64,000 nt of DNA from Lunularia cruciata (taxonomy: Eukaryota > Streptophyta > Marchantiopsida > Lunulariales > Lunulariaceae): contig OX419756.1 in the NCBI GenBank assembly GCA_948567375.1, positions 69,604,552-69,668,551 on the forward strand, in the 5' to 3' direction. The position numbers and the translations under genes are program-made. This document shows, piece after piece, positions 9,907 through 22,826 of this stretch (position 1 is its first letter; every line of letters begins with the position of its first letter). The notes under the pieces were generated by a model. That model did not search any database. It was not told the origin of the DNA and worked only from the letters and a program-made list of their open reading frames with translations.

Positions 9907-12900
9907 TTGAATCTTAAACTAAGTGTCCAACAAATATGTGTGTCTGCATCAAGAGAACAACAAGAAGACAGAGTTTGTAAAAGAAAGTTTCATCATGAAG
10001 AAGAAGAACCCTCAAAGAGCCAATTCACCATTGAAAAAAATCTGAAAAGAAGATCATTTACAAGTTCTTCTCAAAGTTCAAGAAGCCTTGCAAGAATTCA
10101 AAAAAAAGAAATGAAAAATCAGGTGGCAAGGTTACTTTGCATCTCCAAATCCCAAGAAGAAGAAAGATGCAAGCAGACAAACATATTTGTTACACCCCGG
10201 TACACCAACTTCCATTAGAGTGGTCAAGGGAACCGGTTTCATAAAAGAATTCATACGTGAGAAGACAACACCAATTTTGACGGAAGAAGAGTGCCAATAT
10301 ATCTTACACATGATTCCTTGACTAGCTCAAAGGGATCTTAAAGAGCAATCTGATGAAATTGAACCTCTTTCTCCAACTCGCGTTAAAGTCGATTTACCAA
10401 CAGAAGAACAACCTATAGACAAAGAGCCAACTTTGAACTTGGTTAACCCCTAGGCCAAATGAAACGCACAATCACCAACCAATACCTCGGGTCCGTCAAG
10501 TCCCACATTACAGCAGCATATTTTTCAGAGTTACAAAATGACATTATTACACATCACATGACACTCCCATAAAAAGTATAAGGGAATAGAACAAGATGAA
10601 GATCTTGATGGATTCATCAAGAAATTTGAAGTCATCTCTTTTGCCAACAAGGAGCATGACTATGCTGATCAGCTGCAGATTCTCTCAAGTCTATTGCAAA
10701 AGAAGGCAAGGAGTTGGTATACCCATGTGACCCAAAAGAGGTCAGACCAGCAGATTGGGCAGAATTGCAAAACAACTTGCTAGAAGGATTCCGAGAAGTT
10801 GAGAGATTACTCTGAGCAATTGATGGCTTTATTGAACCAAGTGCCAAAGCAATCCGGTGTGGTGATTTATTCTGATGCACAAGCCATCACCTAGATCCTT
10901 TGTGGTTTTTCACCAAAGATATGCATCTTTGCAAGGGAGAGCAATGTCACTTCCTTAGACAAGGTACTCAAACATGTTGCCCATTACAAGGTGGCTCACT
11001 CCAACTCTTTGGGCAACCAAAGAAATCCAGAGGAAGAAAGGCAAGAAGCCCAGACAAAGAGCTTCTTGCAGTACTTCCCCTTCTTTGAAAGAATCCTCCA
11101 TGTCTTCCAGTTCTTCTTCGGAATCCAAAGAAGACTCAAAGCCTAGAAGAATCAGAAGGCAATGAGGAAAGAAAGTATCAACACCCCCTTCTAAAGTTAT
11201 AAATAATACTGACACTAACCTGGAGACTCTTATTAAAAAAGAAGAAAGTGAAGTATGTATGGACTCCAACGGAGGGAGTTGCGCTCCAATTCAAAGGAGA
11301 TGAAATTGTATATTGTATAACTCTTGAGGAAGAGAGACCTCGAGAAGGAAGTCTGGCTCTTGAAAGAGAATGACCCGGATCTTGAAGTTTTGAGAGTTGA
11401 AATACACACAAGGAAGAAGAAGTGTGGTCCAAAGAAGTGATTACTACTTCTTCATCTTCAAGAAAGGAAAAGAGATTGCACCCAAAAGCTATCCTATCTA
11501 CTAAGGAGGAAAAAATTCTTGCAAAAGCCAAAGCTAAAGCCTTGTAGAAGGAAATCCATAAGGCACCACAAAGGACTTGAGAAATGAGTTTGGGAGAGGA
11601 TACAAAGACAAAGCCTCCAATTTTTCTGGTAGACATCCTTTCCAAAGTTGAGGATCTGATCCAAGCCAAGGTGAGTAAACCTGAAGAGCCTTGGGTCAAG
11701 ACCATCAATACTCCAGTCACCATCCTAAAGCAACTTGACGTCAAGTTGGAAAAGGAAGAGACTTCCAAACCAAAGACCAAGGTAAAGAAGGTGAAATTGG
11801 GGGGAGTACCTCAATATAATATTGTAGCAAATTTGGCATCCACACATGCTGATGACACATTTAAGAAATTGTGGGAAGACAAAAGCTATACAAGAAACAG
11901 TTGAGTTTGTCCCTCAAGAAAGTAAGTGCAATCCATGAAAGAATTGCCTGCCATCTATCATATTGAACAAGAAGATTTGGGATCTCCTGAAATGGATGTG
12001 GAGATTGTAGGTTTCATGATAATATCAATACTTATTGATTTGGGTTTCATTGTAAATGTCATGATGGAGGATACCGCACATCAATTGGGGTATCATATGT
12101 TCAAACCAACACCTTGAATTTTGAAATGTGTAGATCAAACCAGGAGATGACCATTGAGCATGGTGTCTAACTTAATCACAGTCATTGGAGGACTGCCCTT
12201 CAAGTTGAATTACATCATGTTGAGACTAGTGACCAAAACTGGTTGTCCACTATTGATCAAAAGACCCTGGTTGTACATTACTCAAGTTGTTTTTGGATTA
12301 GCACCAGCAAAAGTTGAGGTTCAAGGATATCTCATTTGAAGACCAGAAGCTAGTGACTATGAGTTGGACAAAGGTTTCACACCATGGGGACACCACTTCT
12401 TCAGAAGACAAAGATGGATCTAAAGATTTGTCATCTTCATCTTCCAAAGACTCCAATGAAGAGGTCCAAGTTAATCACTTTGAATGCTACAAGGTAGATG
12501 TCACACATGAAGATCCATATGACATCACCTTGAGTGGAAATAATTTGGAGGAAGGGGGTTTGAATGCTATTCAACTTGGATTAATCCGAGTCAATCACAT
12601 TGAAAGAGTCATCAACCCCCAATGATTTTCAAGATGTTGTTCTATTCAAAGGAAAATTTTAGAAATTTCAAAGGTAGTCACTTTGGAGGAGTTGGCAAGA
12701 TATATTGCCTTGTTTATTGAAGACCAAGATGTATTTGCTTGGTCTATCAATCAAATGCTAGGAACTCCCTGAAAATTTGGGGAACTTCAGATTGATCTTG
12801 TTGAAGGTGCAATTCCGGTGTTGCAAAGATAGTATTGCATGAACTTGAAGTACTCATCTTGGTGAAAGATAAGATTGACAAGTACTTGGGGGTTGGGATA

Positions 12901-14560
12901 AGTTTTCCAGTCTTGAGCAGTGAATGAGTATCTCCTAGTGTCATTGTTCCAAAGAAGAAGATGGGGAAAATTTGAGTGTGCAAGATTTCCAAAAATTGAA
13001 CTTAGGCACAAGGAAAGACTATCATTCTTTGTCATTCACAAATACTATTTTGGACCAAGTAGCTAGTCATCCTTGTTAAAGCTTTCTTGATGGATTTTCA
13101 AGCTATAATCAAGTATCCATTTGAGAAGAAGACAAGGGATAAAACCACATTCACTGCCAATTTTTCTTAGAATAAGATGTCCTTTGGGTTGTGTAATGTT
13201 CCCACTACTTTCTAGCGGATGATGAATGTGATTTTTAAAGATTTTATGTGGAAATTTGTAGAAGTATTCATTGATGATTTTTGTGTGTTTGAACAAAGAG
13301 AAGTACATTTGGATTACCTTCACCTAACTTTTGAAAGGTTTTATTTTGCCGGGTTGTCATTACACCCAGAGAAATACTTCTTTGCAATGATAGAAGGCAT
13401 TCTTCTAAGGCATCTAGTCTCAAGCCAATGTATTGAAGTTGATATTGAGAAGGTGAAAGTGATATCAGCTTTGGAATTCCCTAAAAACATTCAGGAGCCA
13501 AGGGCCTTCTTGGGACATGTTAGATACTACAGACATTTTGCATCAAATAATGTGTTGCTTGTTGCATCACTAGCAAAGCTTCTGAAGAAGTCCAAAGACT
13601 ATTTGTAGAAAGTAAAACAAGAAGAAGCTTTTCAAGTGTTGTAGAAGAAACTAGTTGCAGCACCAGTAATGAGGGCCCCAAATTGGGATGTCCCTTTTCA
13701 TGTGTATGTGGATACTTTGTCCCTTACAATTGGAGTAGTCTTGAGTTAGAAAGACAAGAAGAAGAAAAACTATCCAATTTACTATGCCAACCATTAGCTT
13801 TCAATTGCAAAAAAGAATTATTGGATGAGTAAAAGAGAAGCACTCAGAATGATGTATGCTTGCAAGAATTTTTGCCACTATTTGTTGGGATATGAGTTTG
13901 TCTTCTACATGGACCATTATGCTTTGCAACATTTGGTAAAGAAGGCAAATTTGTGTGGGAAAATTGCAAGATAGATCTTGTTGTTATGAGAATTCACATA
14001 CACTATACAAGTAAGGAAGGGAGCTTCACATTCAAATGTGGACTTCCTATCTAGGCTAGAGACTCAAGACCAAGAATTGGAAGTCGATGATTGGTTTCCT
14101 AAAAAGGAGCTATATCACTTGATGGCAATCTGAAGTACAAGGTATGCATCCAAATATCACTATTTCTATACTTGTGAGTGTCTTGAGCGATTGGACCCGG
14201 AGCAGAGTGCAGTCTTCCTTAGGAAAATGGAATCATACCAGCTAAAAGACAATATTTTATTTAAAATGGGTGAAGATGAAGTACTTTGGAGGTGCTTGGA
14301 GGCATATGAAGTCGGAGGAATAATTGAGTCCTTACCCTCATAAGCATTGAGAGGACATTATGCCCTAAAGAATATAGTAAAGAAAATTCTTTCAACAGGG
14401 CATGGTGGCCGACAACGGACAAAGATACTCACAACCATATCCAAAGTTGTGACGCTTGTCAAAGAACAAGAAAGTTGATGGCTACTTCCTAGTGGCCTTT
14501 GAGACCAATTTTGCCATTGGCCCCATTTGAGAAATGGTGAATTGATTTCAAATGAATTCA
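9907..14560 (+). pseudogene. E2 gag-pol, Tat/Athila-like Ty3/gypsy, heavily mutated
   Basis: Gag spans about 9907-11900, with pieces such as QDEDLDGFIKKFEVISFANK, YSEQLMALLNQVPKQSGVV and KTKPPIFLVDI, all matching E gag. The protease area is 11926-12339 (SILIDLGFIVNVMM stands where DSG is expected, so the catalytic site is altered). RT is about 12780-13600 (FGLCNVPTTF, VEVFIDDFCVF), then RNase H (NVDFLSRLE at 14035-14065) and the integrase zinc region near 14340-14460. The copy stops abruptly in integrase. Dozens of stops and frameshifts are present. The long minus-strand frame at 11178-11780 is only a shadow of this gag. Confidence 0.85.
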
Positions 14561-14565
14561 ATTTC

Positions 14566-15597
14566 TATCCTATCTTCAGTCTAAACTAAAATAGAAGTCA
14601 TAGGTCTACTAATAACTTCTCCCTTCTCTACTCTTACTTCTTCTAATGTCTCAAGTAACTCACCCAAAGACACTTGCACTTCTAGTTCTACTACTTTGCA
14701 TTGGATTTCTACTTTCTCACTACTCCAAAGCTTTTCTAACTCAAACTTCACCAAATCTAATCTTAGACAAATATTATCTCTACTTCCAACATCTTCCTAT
14801 CTACTCTCTCCCTTAAGCAAATCAATAACTTATTCATATCAACATCCTTCACTTTTTGCTTCTTCATCTCTTGCACAAGCAATTTAAATTCATGTAGTCT
14901 GGTTTCCTCCATCTTTACTTTGGCTTCAATGCTTAACATCGCCTTCATCTTCACTATGACTTCTCCAACTGAATCCAACTTACTCCTTAGAACTATCTTC
15001 TCTCAACTCCTTTATGCTTTCAACTCATTCCAATACATCTTCAACTTGTCTTCAAATTTAGCCTTCAATGCTCCTTTCTCCTCCATGCATTGGACAAGTT
15101 GAATCTCCACACTTTTGATCAGCCCTCACAACCTCTCGTCCTCTCAGATTTGATCTATCAATTCATGTTGCCATGCTTGATTCTTCTCCTCTACACTTTA
15201 CACTGTAGGTTCTCTAGTTCTTGCTCCATCACAACTGCCATCACCTTTAAATATATTACCTACAATTGTGCATATGTGAAATCTCCCTTCAGTTTCTCAA
15301 ATGTTGCCTTTTGCTTCTTTAATTCTTCAATTTGTCGTTCAAGTCCTCATTGTGCTTCACAAAACTCTCCTTCAAATAAGCAAATCTCTTTTTTTAAAGG
15401 GAAACATCAACCCACAGTTCTTTGGCTTCTTTCTCTCCTTAGGTTAACTTCCTCCTTAACTCCAAATTTTCTTTACTCAAGAAATTCACTACATTGAGCT
15501 CATCCTTCACTTCAAGATGCTCTTTCTTCAACTCTTCCTTCTTCTTTTGCATCTTCAACAACAAGGGACAAATAATCTTCACGAATATGTGATGTCA
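14566..15597 (-). pseudogene. Coiled-coil ORF H, copy 1
   Basis: The minus-strand reading is rich in K, E, L and Q heptads, for example EVIVKMKAMLSIEAKVKMEE and RLHEFKLLVQEMKKQKVKDV in 14763-14978. It aligns with copy 2 (VVMKVKGMLNTVSKVELEA, RLHQLKLLVQKTRKKKAKDV) at 24042-24320 and, further right, with 28553-28900. It begins abutting the truncated E2 integrase and ends at an F-type LTR. The family is not recognised; it is probably a retroelement accessory ORF. Confidence 0.55.
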
Positions 15598-16051
15598 TTG
15601 AACTAAGATGAGTACCTCCTAACCCCTAATTTATATACTTGTGAAATAGGAATGCACCAAAGTTATGCACCATACTTATAAGAATATTCTTCTAAGCATG
15701 TGGTCTTATCTTTACCTAACCATTAAGTTAAGGATTTATTCACATGGGCTATCTTTGGACTATAGAAGAATCTAAAGCAAAAGCTTGTGGGTCCAAGAGT
15801 TCTAAACAATTTTTTCAAAGCCAAACTCTTAAAAATAATACCGGGTCAATACAATAGAATCCAAAAGAGCGGTGTTCATCTTTTCTACCTCTTCTAAGGT
15901 AAGGTCTCCTCTATCTTAGGTATGATTAACTTTAGCTAATCATGACTAATGTAGAACCATTTTTTATCTCTATAAAATAAATATCTCTCAAGTATTTATA
16001 ATATCAAACTAAATATCACAATAACACATATATGCCCAAATGGATCTTACA
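15598..16051 (-). repeat. LTR-like repeat F, copy 1
   Basis: In the minus direction it starts TGTAAGATCCATTTGGGCA at 16051 and aligns with 21283-21720 on plus (shared CTCTTTTGGATTCTA-like and GTTTGGCTTTGA-like stretches). The left edge near 15598 is where coiled-coil ORF homology resumes. The flanking TTTACCCCCAACT (16052-16064) reads AGTTGGGGGTAAA on minus, a plausible polypurine tract. That suggests a 3' LTR, but it does not match the 5' LTR-like region of E at 22827. Confidence 0.55.
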
Positions 16052-16486
16052 TTTACCCCCAACTAAGATTTCACTTTTTCCTTAAAGTGAACATCTCTCT
16101 ACCTTCTATGATAAAGCAACAACTTATCATGGTTAATCCTATCAAAGTGTCTTTCTCCCAATTGCTTAAGGTTATAGGTGTAATTTTCCCACACCTTCAC
16201 CGCCATGAAAAGACCAAAGTAGTCAGGCAAAAGTATCTTTTGCACTCTCTTGAATTAAATGGAATCAAAAAACATTATCCAATCACTTTCTTTGAAAGGC
16301 TCCACCTTCTTCTTTCATTGCCTCTTTTCATAGCTCCCCTTTGGTTTTCTTTGGGTTTGCTCCACTCAAACTATAGCAATTGCTCTTGCCTCCTCAAATT
16401 CCATGAGTTGATCCTTCCTTGACATCTTTGCATCACCACCTTGTGCTTTCTTCAATCTCCTATGAATGCTTTGGAAGGTGGGAAGA
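16052..16486 (-). other. Region between E integrase and F repeat
   Basis: Probably the 3' untranslated part of the minus-strand element, ending at the candidate polypurine tract. The minus-strand residues nearest 16487 could still be decayed integrase C-terminus. The plus-strand open frame 16087-16422 has no recognisable family. Confidence 0.4.
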
Positions 16487-19448
16487 TCAAAGTGAATAGG
16501 TAAAGGTAGACTCAATACCATAGACCAAATTAAATGGAGAATATCCAGTAGAATTCTTCATGGTTGTCCTATACTCACACAGAACCGCTTGAATCCTCTT
16601 GTCCCAATCCTTAGCCTCCTCTATTTTTTCATCTTTGGCCAACAACATGCACCAGGTCTGATTTTTTCTCTCTACCAAACCATTGGAGTTTGGCTTATAG
16701 ACTGTAGTTACTCTATGGTGATAGAGAAATTTCATAGCATAGTTGTAGTGATGTTCCTTGTATACTCTCATCCTCTATCAAAGACCAACTCCAAAGAACC
16801 TAGTGATAATACATTCATAAAGAAATCTACCAACTTCATCTTCATTCTTGTCTCTCAATGGTCTAGCCTCAACCCACTTGGTAAGGTAATTAATAACTAC
16901 CACAATGTACTTATTGTTCCTTGGACTTCTATTGAGAGGACCTACAAAGTCAAGTTTCCACTTCTCAAAAGGTCTTATCAATGGAATTGATCTATGAAAC
17001 AAGAGGGGGAAGTGGAAGTAGACTTTCTAGCAAAATTTTGATAAACACGACAAGTTTTTCAATAATCAAGAAAATCCTTCCAAATCTCTCTCCAATGATA
17101 ACCTTCATCTAGAATCTTGAAAGTAGTCACCTTTCTTGCGAAGTGTTCCCCATACACTAAACCTCCATGTGACTTCTTTATGAGTAAGATAAACTCGTCC
17201 TTACCCATTGCTCTTCAAAGTAGACCATATGCTCCTTGGTGAAAAAGAATATCCTCCACCATTGTGTAAGGTTTAGATCTTGTTGCAAGGGCCTTTCTCT
17301 CCCTAACATGCATCCCTTCTAGATAGTTACCTCTTGTAACAAATTCCACAATCTCCTTGTACTCCATTTGAACCTCATGAGTTATTGAGATTATCATGAG
17401 CTCTTCATCTGAGAAGAAATCATCTTCTTGTTCAACTCCAAAGGTCCAAGATAACAAATTAGCATTTGTATGTTTCTTGTCTAGCCTATCCTCAATGGTG
17501 TAGTCATACTTAAACAAGAGTATCATCTACCTTTCTACGTCCTTTCCATATTAGGCTTGTTGACGATATACTTCAAAGCCTTGTAATCTGTGACAATAGT
17601 GACTTTTCTTCTAATCAAGTAGTGTCTAAGCTTCTTGAGACCAAAGATTACTACCAACCCTTCTTTCTCTGTGATTGAGTAGTTATTTTTTGTTAAAACC
17701 ATCTATCTACTAGCATACGCTATTGGATGATCATGCCTATCTTGGTCTAATTGACTATGAGTGCATCCTATAGTTACATTAGAAACATCTGTGTAGAGGA
17801 TGAATGGCTTACTCCAATCAGGTTTAGCAAAAATTGTAGCTACAACAATGGATTGCTTGAGCTCCTCAAAAGCCTTGAGAGCCTCTTTGTCTTTCAAAAT
17901 TACCATATGTTTTACACCCTTCTTTGTGTAGATGGTAAATTCATAAGCCTGATTGGAAAATGAAAAGATGAACTTCCTATATCACCCAACCATCTCCAAG
18001 ATTGGCATGACTTTATCAAACTTGAAGGGAACCTTGAGATTTTCCTCACCTTCTTAGGATCACCTCACCCTCACAAATTTCTCAATGAAGGTTTCAAATA
18101 AATTTTTCATGAACCATTGGAATGTGGCTAGAGCATTGCAAAGCCTAAAAAGCATGATCTTGAAAGCATAAGTTCCCCAAGGTGTTGTGAATGCGGTGAG
18201 TTGTTGATGCTTTGGTGCAAACTTGATTTGGTTATATCCATTATAACCATTTCCAAAACTATACTTCTCATGACTTGTAACCTCTTCCAAGATCTCATCT
18301 TTGAATAGCAAAAGGTAATTATCATTCTTAGTAATAACATTAAGCTTCTTGTAATCTACATGTACCCAAAGATTACCATTATTTTTCTTCACAATCACAA
18401 TTGGAGACACCCATTATGAATTCTCCACCTCAAAGATAAATCTGGCTTCTTTGAGCTTATCAATCTCCTCCTTCATAACCAAAGCTATTTGTGGGCTAAT
18501 GCAACATTGCTTTTGGTAGACTCGCCTTGCATGCTCCTTCACTTCTATCTTTTGCTCCCCCAAAGTGACTTTCTTTAGATCTTTGTAACTAAAAGCAAAC
18601 ACATGGATGAACTGCAAAAAATCTCCTAAAATCTCACTTTCTCCTCCTTGGTAACATTTGGACCATACTTGAGTGTAGATAACCTCCTCTCTCTCTTCTC
18701 AAGTGTCAATTGTGATTTAATTGGGTTTTTCACAACCTCTGGCTTAGGTGAAAAATCTATAGCACACAAGGAATGCACATATGAATCAAATTCAGATTTA
18801 TCCTCTTCCTTGGAATTCTCTCCCTCCATGCTTTTGTCTACACTTGAAGCTCCTTCTTCTGAATCTGATTTCCAATAATCAGAAGATGGTCTATCTAAAT
18901 GTGAAATGTTGGTGGTGTTAGTGATAGGAATTTAAACTCTATGGTTTGATGACCCAATCCTCAAGTACCCTTTATGCCATCAATCAATTGTGCATGCTTC
19001 TCTCAACCATGACCTCACAAGAAAAAAAAATCATAGTTTGAATCCTTCAAAAGTTAGAAAGTCATGAGATTGAACTCCCATAACTAAAACTACCACTTTA
19101 TCCATCATCCTTATTGGTCAAACTTGTTGTTTTTTTGCCATGTTCACCACAAATGTTGAAGGTCTAGAGGGTATCATACCCAACTTCTTCATCAATGGCG
19201 TTCATTGCAGATCCTCCATCAACAAGCACATCCTTGATGTTGTGACCATTCACTCTCATATCAATCTTAGAGGCATATTCACAAGCTTCCCATGGTGTAG
19301 GTTTGGCATCCACCGCCCCAACTAATATTGGAGTTTTTGCTTTCAACTTCCTCTTGCTCCTTGTAGGACTCAAACCACCTCTAAGCTTCTTTCTCAAGGT
19401 AGGATTCAAAGCAATTAGTTGACCCATTGTGATGTTGTTATCATGCAA
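16487..19448 (-). pseudogene. Element E pol (protease, RT, RNase H, integrase)
   Basis: Read on minus. Protease at 19164-19448 has IKDVLVDGGSAMNAI, where DGG replaces the usual DSG/DTG. A linker covers 18626-18829. RT is at 18060-18617 (MSPIVIVKKNNGNLWVHVDYKKLN, TPWGTYAFK, LCNALATFQ), followed by RNase H at 17215-17906 (KPFILYTDVS, HPIAYASR). Integrase is at 16487-17002 (WKLDFVGPLNRSPRNNKYIVV, NYLTKWVEARPL, TTVYKPNSNGLVERKNQ, CEYRTTMKNSTGYSPF). Several frames and stops interrupt it. It is a dead Tat/Athila-like pol, related to E2. Confidence 0.88.
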
Positions 19449-19499
19449 CCCGTGATCTCTGCATCTACGTTGGGAGATCCAAAATCTTCTTGTTCAATA

Positions 19500-22400
19500 C
19501 GATAGATTGCTTGCAAGTCCTTCTTGGTCATTGCCCTTAGTTTCTTGAGTGCTAAAGTCAACTGTTTCTTGTACAGTTTGTTATCCTCCTACAATTGCTC
19601 AAATGTTACATTTCCATTCGTGGATGCCAAATCTGCCACAATATCATATTGGGGTACTCCTACTAACTTCACCATCTTCACCTTTGACTTCGGGTTTGAA
19701 GTCTCTCCTCATTCAAATTGGCCTTAGAGGTGCTTCATGATGGTGATCGGAGCACCAGTGGTCTTGACCAGAGGTTTTTTGGGTTTACCCACCTTGGCTT
19801 GGATCAGATCTTTTACTTTGAATCTGATGTCTGCCAGAAAAACTGGAGGCTTTGTCTTCGGGTCCTCCTCCAAACTCATTTCACGAGTTTGTTGTATTGC
19901 TCCTTGGATTTCTTTCTGCAAAGCTTTAGCTTTGGCTAGGATCTTTTCCTCCATTGCAAAAAGAATAGCTTTTGGGCGCAATTTCTTCACCTTTTGTGAA
20001 GACAAAAAATTAGTACTTGCTTTTTTGGATCACGCTTCTTCTTACCTGAGGGTGTCTCAACCTTCAAAATTTCAAGGTCTAGCCATTTGCCTCCAGAAGC
20101 CAAACTCCCTTCTTGAGGCCTCTCTTCCTCAAGTGTTATATAATTTACTTTTGTATCCCCTTTAGACTGAAGTGCAACATACTCAGTTGGGGTTTGTACA
20201 TACTTCACCGGTAGCTTTAGGTTAGGTGGTTGCGGGCATTGATTTTCTGTATGGCCGGATCCTTTACAATTTCCACATAGTGGAACATACCCAACCTAAC
20301 GCCTCGACTAAGGGAAATCTGGAGACCAATGGCCCATTGAGCCACAATTGTAATAGGCACCTGGTGCAACATCCCAAGGCCTATTTTGGCCACCCATATG
20401 TGATCTTCATGGGGGAGCATTGTTATTGTACTCCCTTGATCCATACCTTGGACCTTGATATGACGTTCTTGCTTGAGGCTATACGTCTTGGGTTTGGTAC
20501 ACTGCTTCTGCTTTGTCACTTTGGTCCTAGCCTAGAACCCAATCAATTTGTTGCACAAGAAATGTTTTGCAGGTCAAGCATTTTGTATTGGCATGGCCTG
20601 ACTTGCCACAGGCAGTGCACTATACATTTGGTCTGCCAAATGAAGGAGGCTTTCTTTGGTCCTTCGCCCCAATCATTTGGATCTTGAAATCCGCAAACTC
20701 TTTAATAAGAGTTTCCAGCTTATTGTCAGCCTTATTTACACTCTTGGTTGGGGGTGTCAATGGATTCTTTCCTCCTCGTCTTTGTATTCTTTGTGGCTTT
20801 GAATCTTCTTTGGATTCCAAAGAAGAACTTGAAGATATGGAGGGTTCCTCCAAAGAAGAGGATGTATTGCAAGAAGCTCTTCATCTAGGCTTCTTGCCTT
20901 TCTTCTCCTTATTTCTTTGGTTTTTGGAAGAATGAGAGTGGGCTGCCTTGTATCATATGACATGTTTGAGTTCTTTATTTATGGAAGTTGCATTCCCCTC
21001 CCTAGTAAAGATCCAAATCTTTGGTGATAATCCACCAAGGAAACCAGTGATGGCTTGGACATCAGAGTAACCCACCACACCCGATTGCTTTGAGACTTGG
21101 TTCAAAAGGGCCATGAACCGCTTAGAGTAGCCTCTCAACTTCTCTTTCTTCCCTCTATCCAAATCATTGAGTGCCACAAAGAACTTGGGTCATAATCTGC
21201 CTCCTAAAATCATTCCAAGAAGCCATTTTGCAAGTTTTCCCAATCCACTAGTCTGAACCACTTTTGGGTTACATGCGTGTATTGTAACAACCATTTTTGC
21301 ATGCGTGTGGTATTGATATTTAGTTTGGTGTTACGAGTACTTGACAGATATTATTTATACAAAAGATAAAAGATAGTTCTACCTTAGTCATGGATAGCTA
21401 AAATTAGTCATAGTAAGAAAGAGGGGACCTTACTTTAGAGGAAGTGGAAAATATGAGCACCGCTATTTTGGATTCTAGTGTGTTGACTTTGTATTATTCT
21501 TAGGTGTTTGGCTTTGAGGAAAGAGTTGAGAACTCTTGGGCCCCAAGCCTTTTTGTTTTGGATTCTTTGATAGCCCAAGGATAGCCCATGTGAAGGAATC
21601 CTTGACTAAGTGGTTGGATCAAGATAAGATCACATGCTTAGTGGAATATGCCCATGTGAATGGATATTACTTTTACTTTTTTTCTTTACTTGACTTTTAA
21701 CCTAGCAACTTGCATTATTGTGGTAAATAATAATTTGAGTACGTAACTAGGGGTGAGAAGGTACTCATCATCCTTTCATTTAAAACTATTTCTCTCTCAT
21801 TGTATTCTCTAGTGAATAATGTATTGAGTCTTGGAGTGTTAGCCTTGGAGGAGTATGATGGAGTTGGAGATCCTTGCCTTCTTAGTCCATGGTGCACTAC
21901 CATGATAGCCATCAGAGGTTCATCTTGAGTGAGAGATAGGTCGGCTCAGATTGCCAACTCCAAGCTTTCTTTTGGAGAAAATTTGGAAAAATGCACAGGT
22001 GATCCATAGAGTCATGTTCCTTGTTAGCAAAGGAAATGACTTTGAATTCTTTGATGAATTCATCAAGATCTTCATCTTGTTCCATCTTCTTATAGTTTTT
22101 ATTGGTGTGTCGACTAATAGGTAACAAAGTCATTCTTTGGCTCGTGGAACAAACTACGGTAAGGTTGAACTTGATGCACTGAAGAACTGGCTGGTATTGA
22201 CACCGTGTTGTTAGCCCAGGGGTTCCAATTTGTCAAGTTCAATGCTCGGTCTTCATTGAAAAATTCATCTTCTTTGGATATGTCAACTTCAACTTGAGCC
22301 AAAGAAAGAGGTCCAACACCCTTAGAGTGCTCTTCAAGCTTCCATCGAGCCAACCCAAGGAATTGTATGATAGAGGTGCTAACACTCTTCTTCCGTTAAG

Positions 22401-22790
22401 ACTCATGCTGTCTTCTCACTAATAAATTCTTTTATAAATTTGACTCCCTTGACAACTTTAGTGGAAGTTGGTGTACTAGGTTGCAACAAATATGTTTGTC
22501 CGCTGGAGTCTTTCTTCTTCTTGGAATTTGGAGATGCAAAGTATCCTTGCCACCCTACTTTACATTTCTTTTGTTTGAGTTCTTGCAAGGCTTCTTGAAT
22601 GTTGTAAAGAAGCTATAGACCCAATGCCTCCTTTTCAGATGCTTCACTTGTGGTTGAGCTCTTTTGGCTTTTATCTTCTTCACGTGACAACATTTGTTTA
22701 TGAGCTCTCTCCTCCCATTGTTCTCTTGACATAGACATTCATATTGATTTCAACCTCAGTGTGAGATTTGGCTTTGTATTCTTCCACTTC
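19500..22790 (-). pseudogene. Element E gag, split by a solo F LTR
   Basis: The minus strand carries ISFANKEHD, YSKRFMALLNQVSKQSGVV, GFLGGLSPKIW and KTKPPVFLADI, parallel to E2 gag. There is a cluster of zinc knuckles. CTACGKSGHANTKC (about 20573-20614) and CGNCKGSGHTENQC (about 20240-20282) are perfect CX2CX4HX4C; between them NCGSMGHWSPDF has lost two cysteines. The frame is broken by stops and by the F LTR at 21283-21948, which falls after KKAWSW. The N-terminal part lies at 22114-22790. Confidence 0.8.
21283..21948 (+). mobile_element. Solo LTR-like repeat F, copy 2
   Basis: It starts TGTAACAACCATTTTTGCA and interrupts E gag. The gag homology KKARSW..THVTQK of E2 is contiguous there but here is separated by about 665 bp. 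The start aligns with the minus reading of copy 1. The right edge (about 21948, ..GGCTCA) is set by where gag resumes (CCAACTCC). The target duplication is not clean, so the edges are good to a few bases only. Confidence 0.6.
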
Positions 22791-22800
22791 CAAGACTTGT

Positions 22801-22820
22801 ATCCTCAGCAGCGGCACCAA
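22801..22820 (-). other. Primer-binding site of E
   Basis: On minus it reads TTGGTGCCGCTGCTGAGGAT, a decayed version of the Athila/Tat tRNA-Asp site (TGGCGCCGTTGCCGGGGA). It lies six bases from the LTR end (TTGTCACA on minus, 22827) and upstream of E gag. Confidence 0.7.
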
Positions 22821-22826
22821 CAATCA

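Noticed and set aside
11178-11780. 200-codon minus-strand open frame
   Set aside because: It is antisense to E2 gag, and the same antisense opening occurs over E gag (19737-20165).
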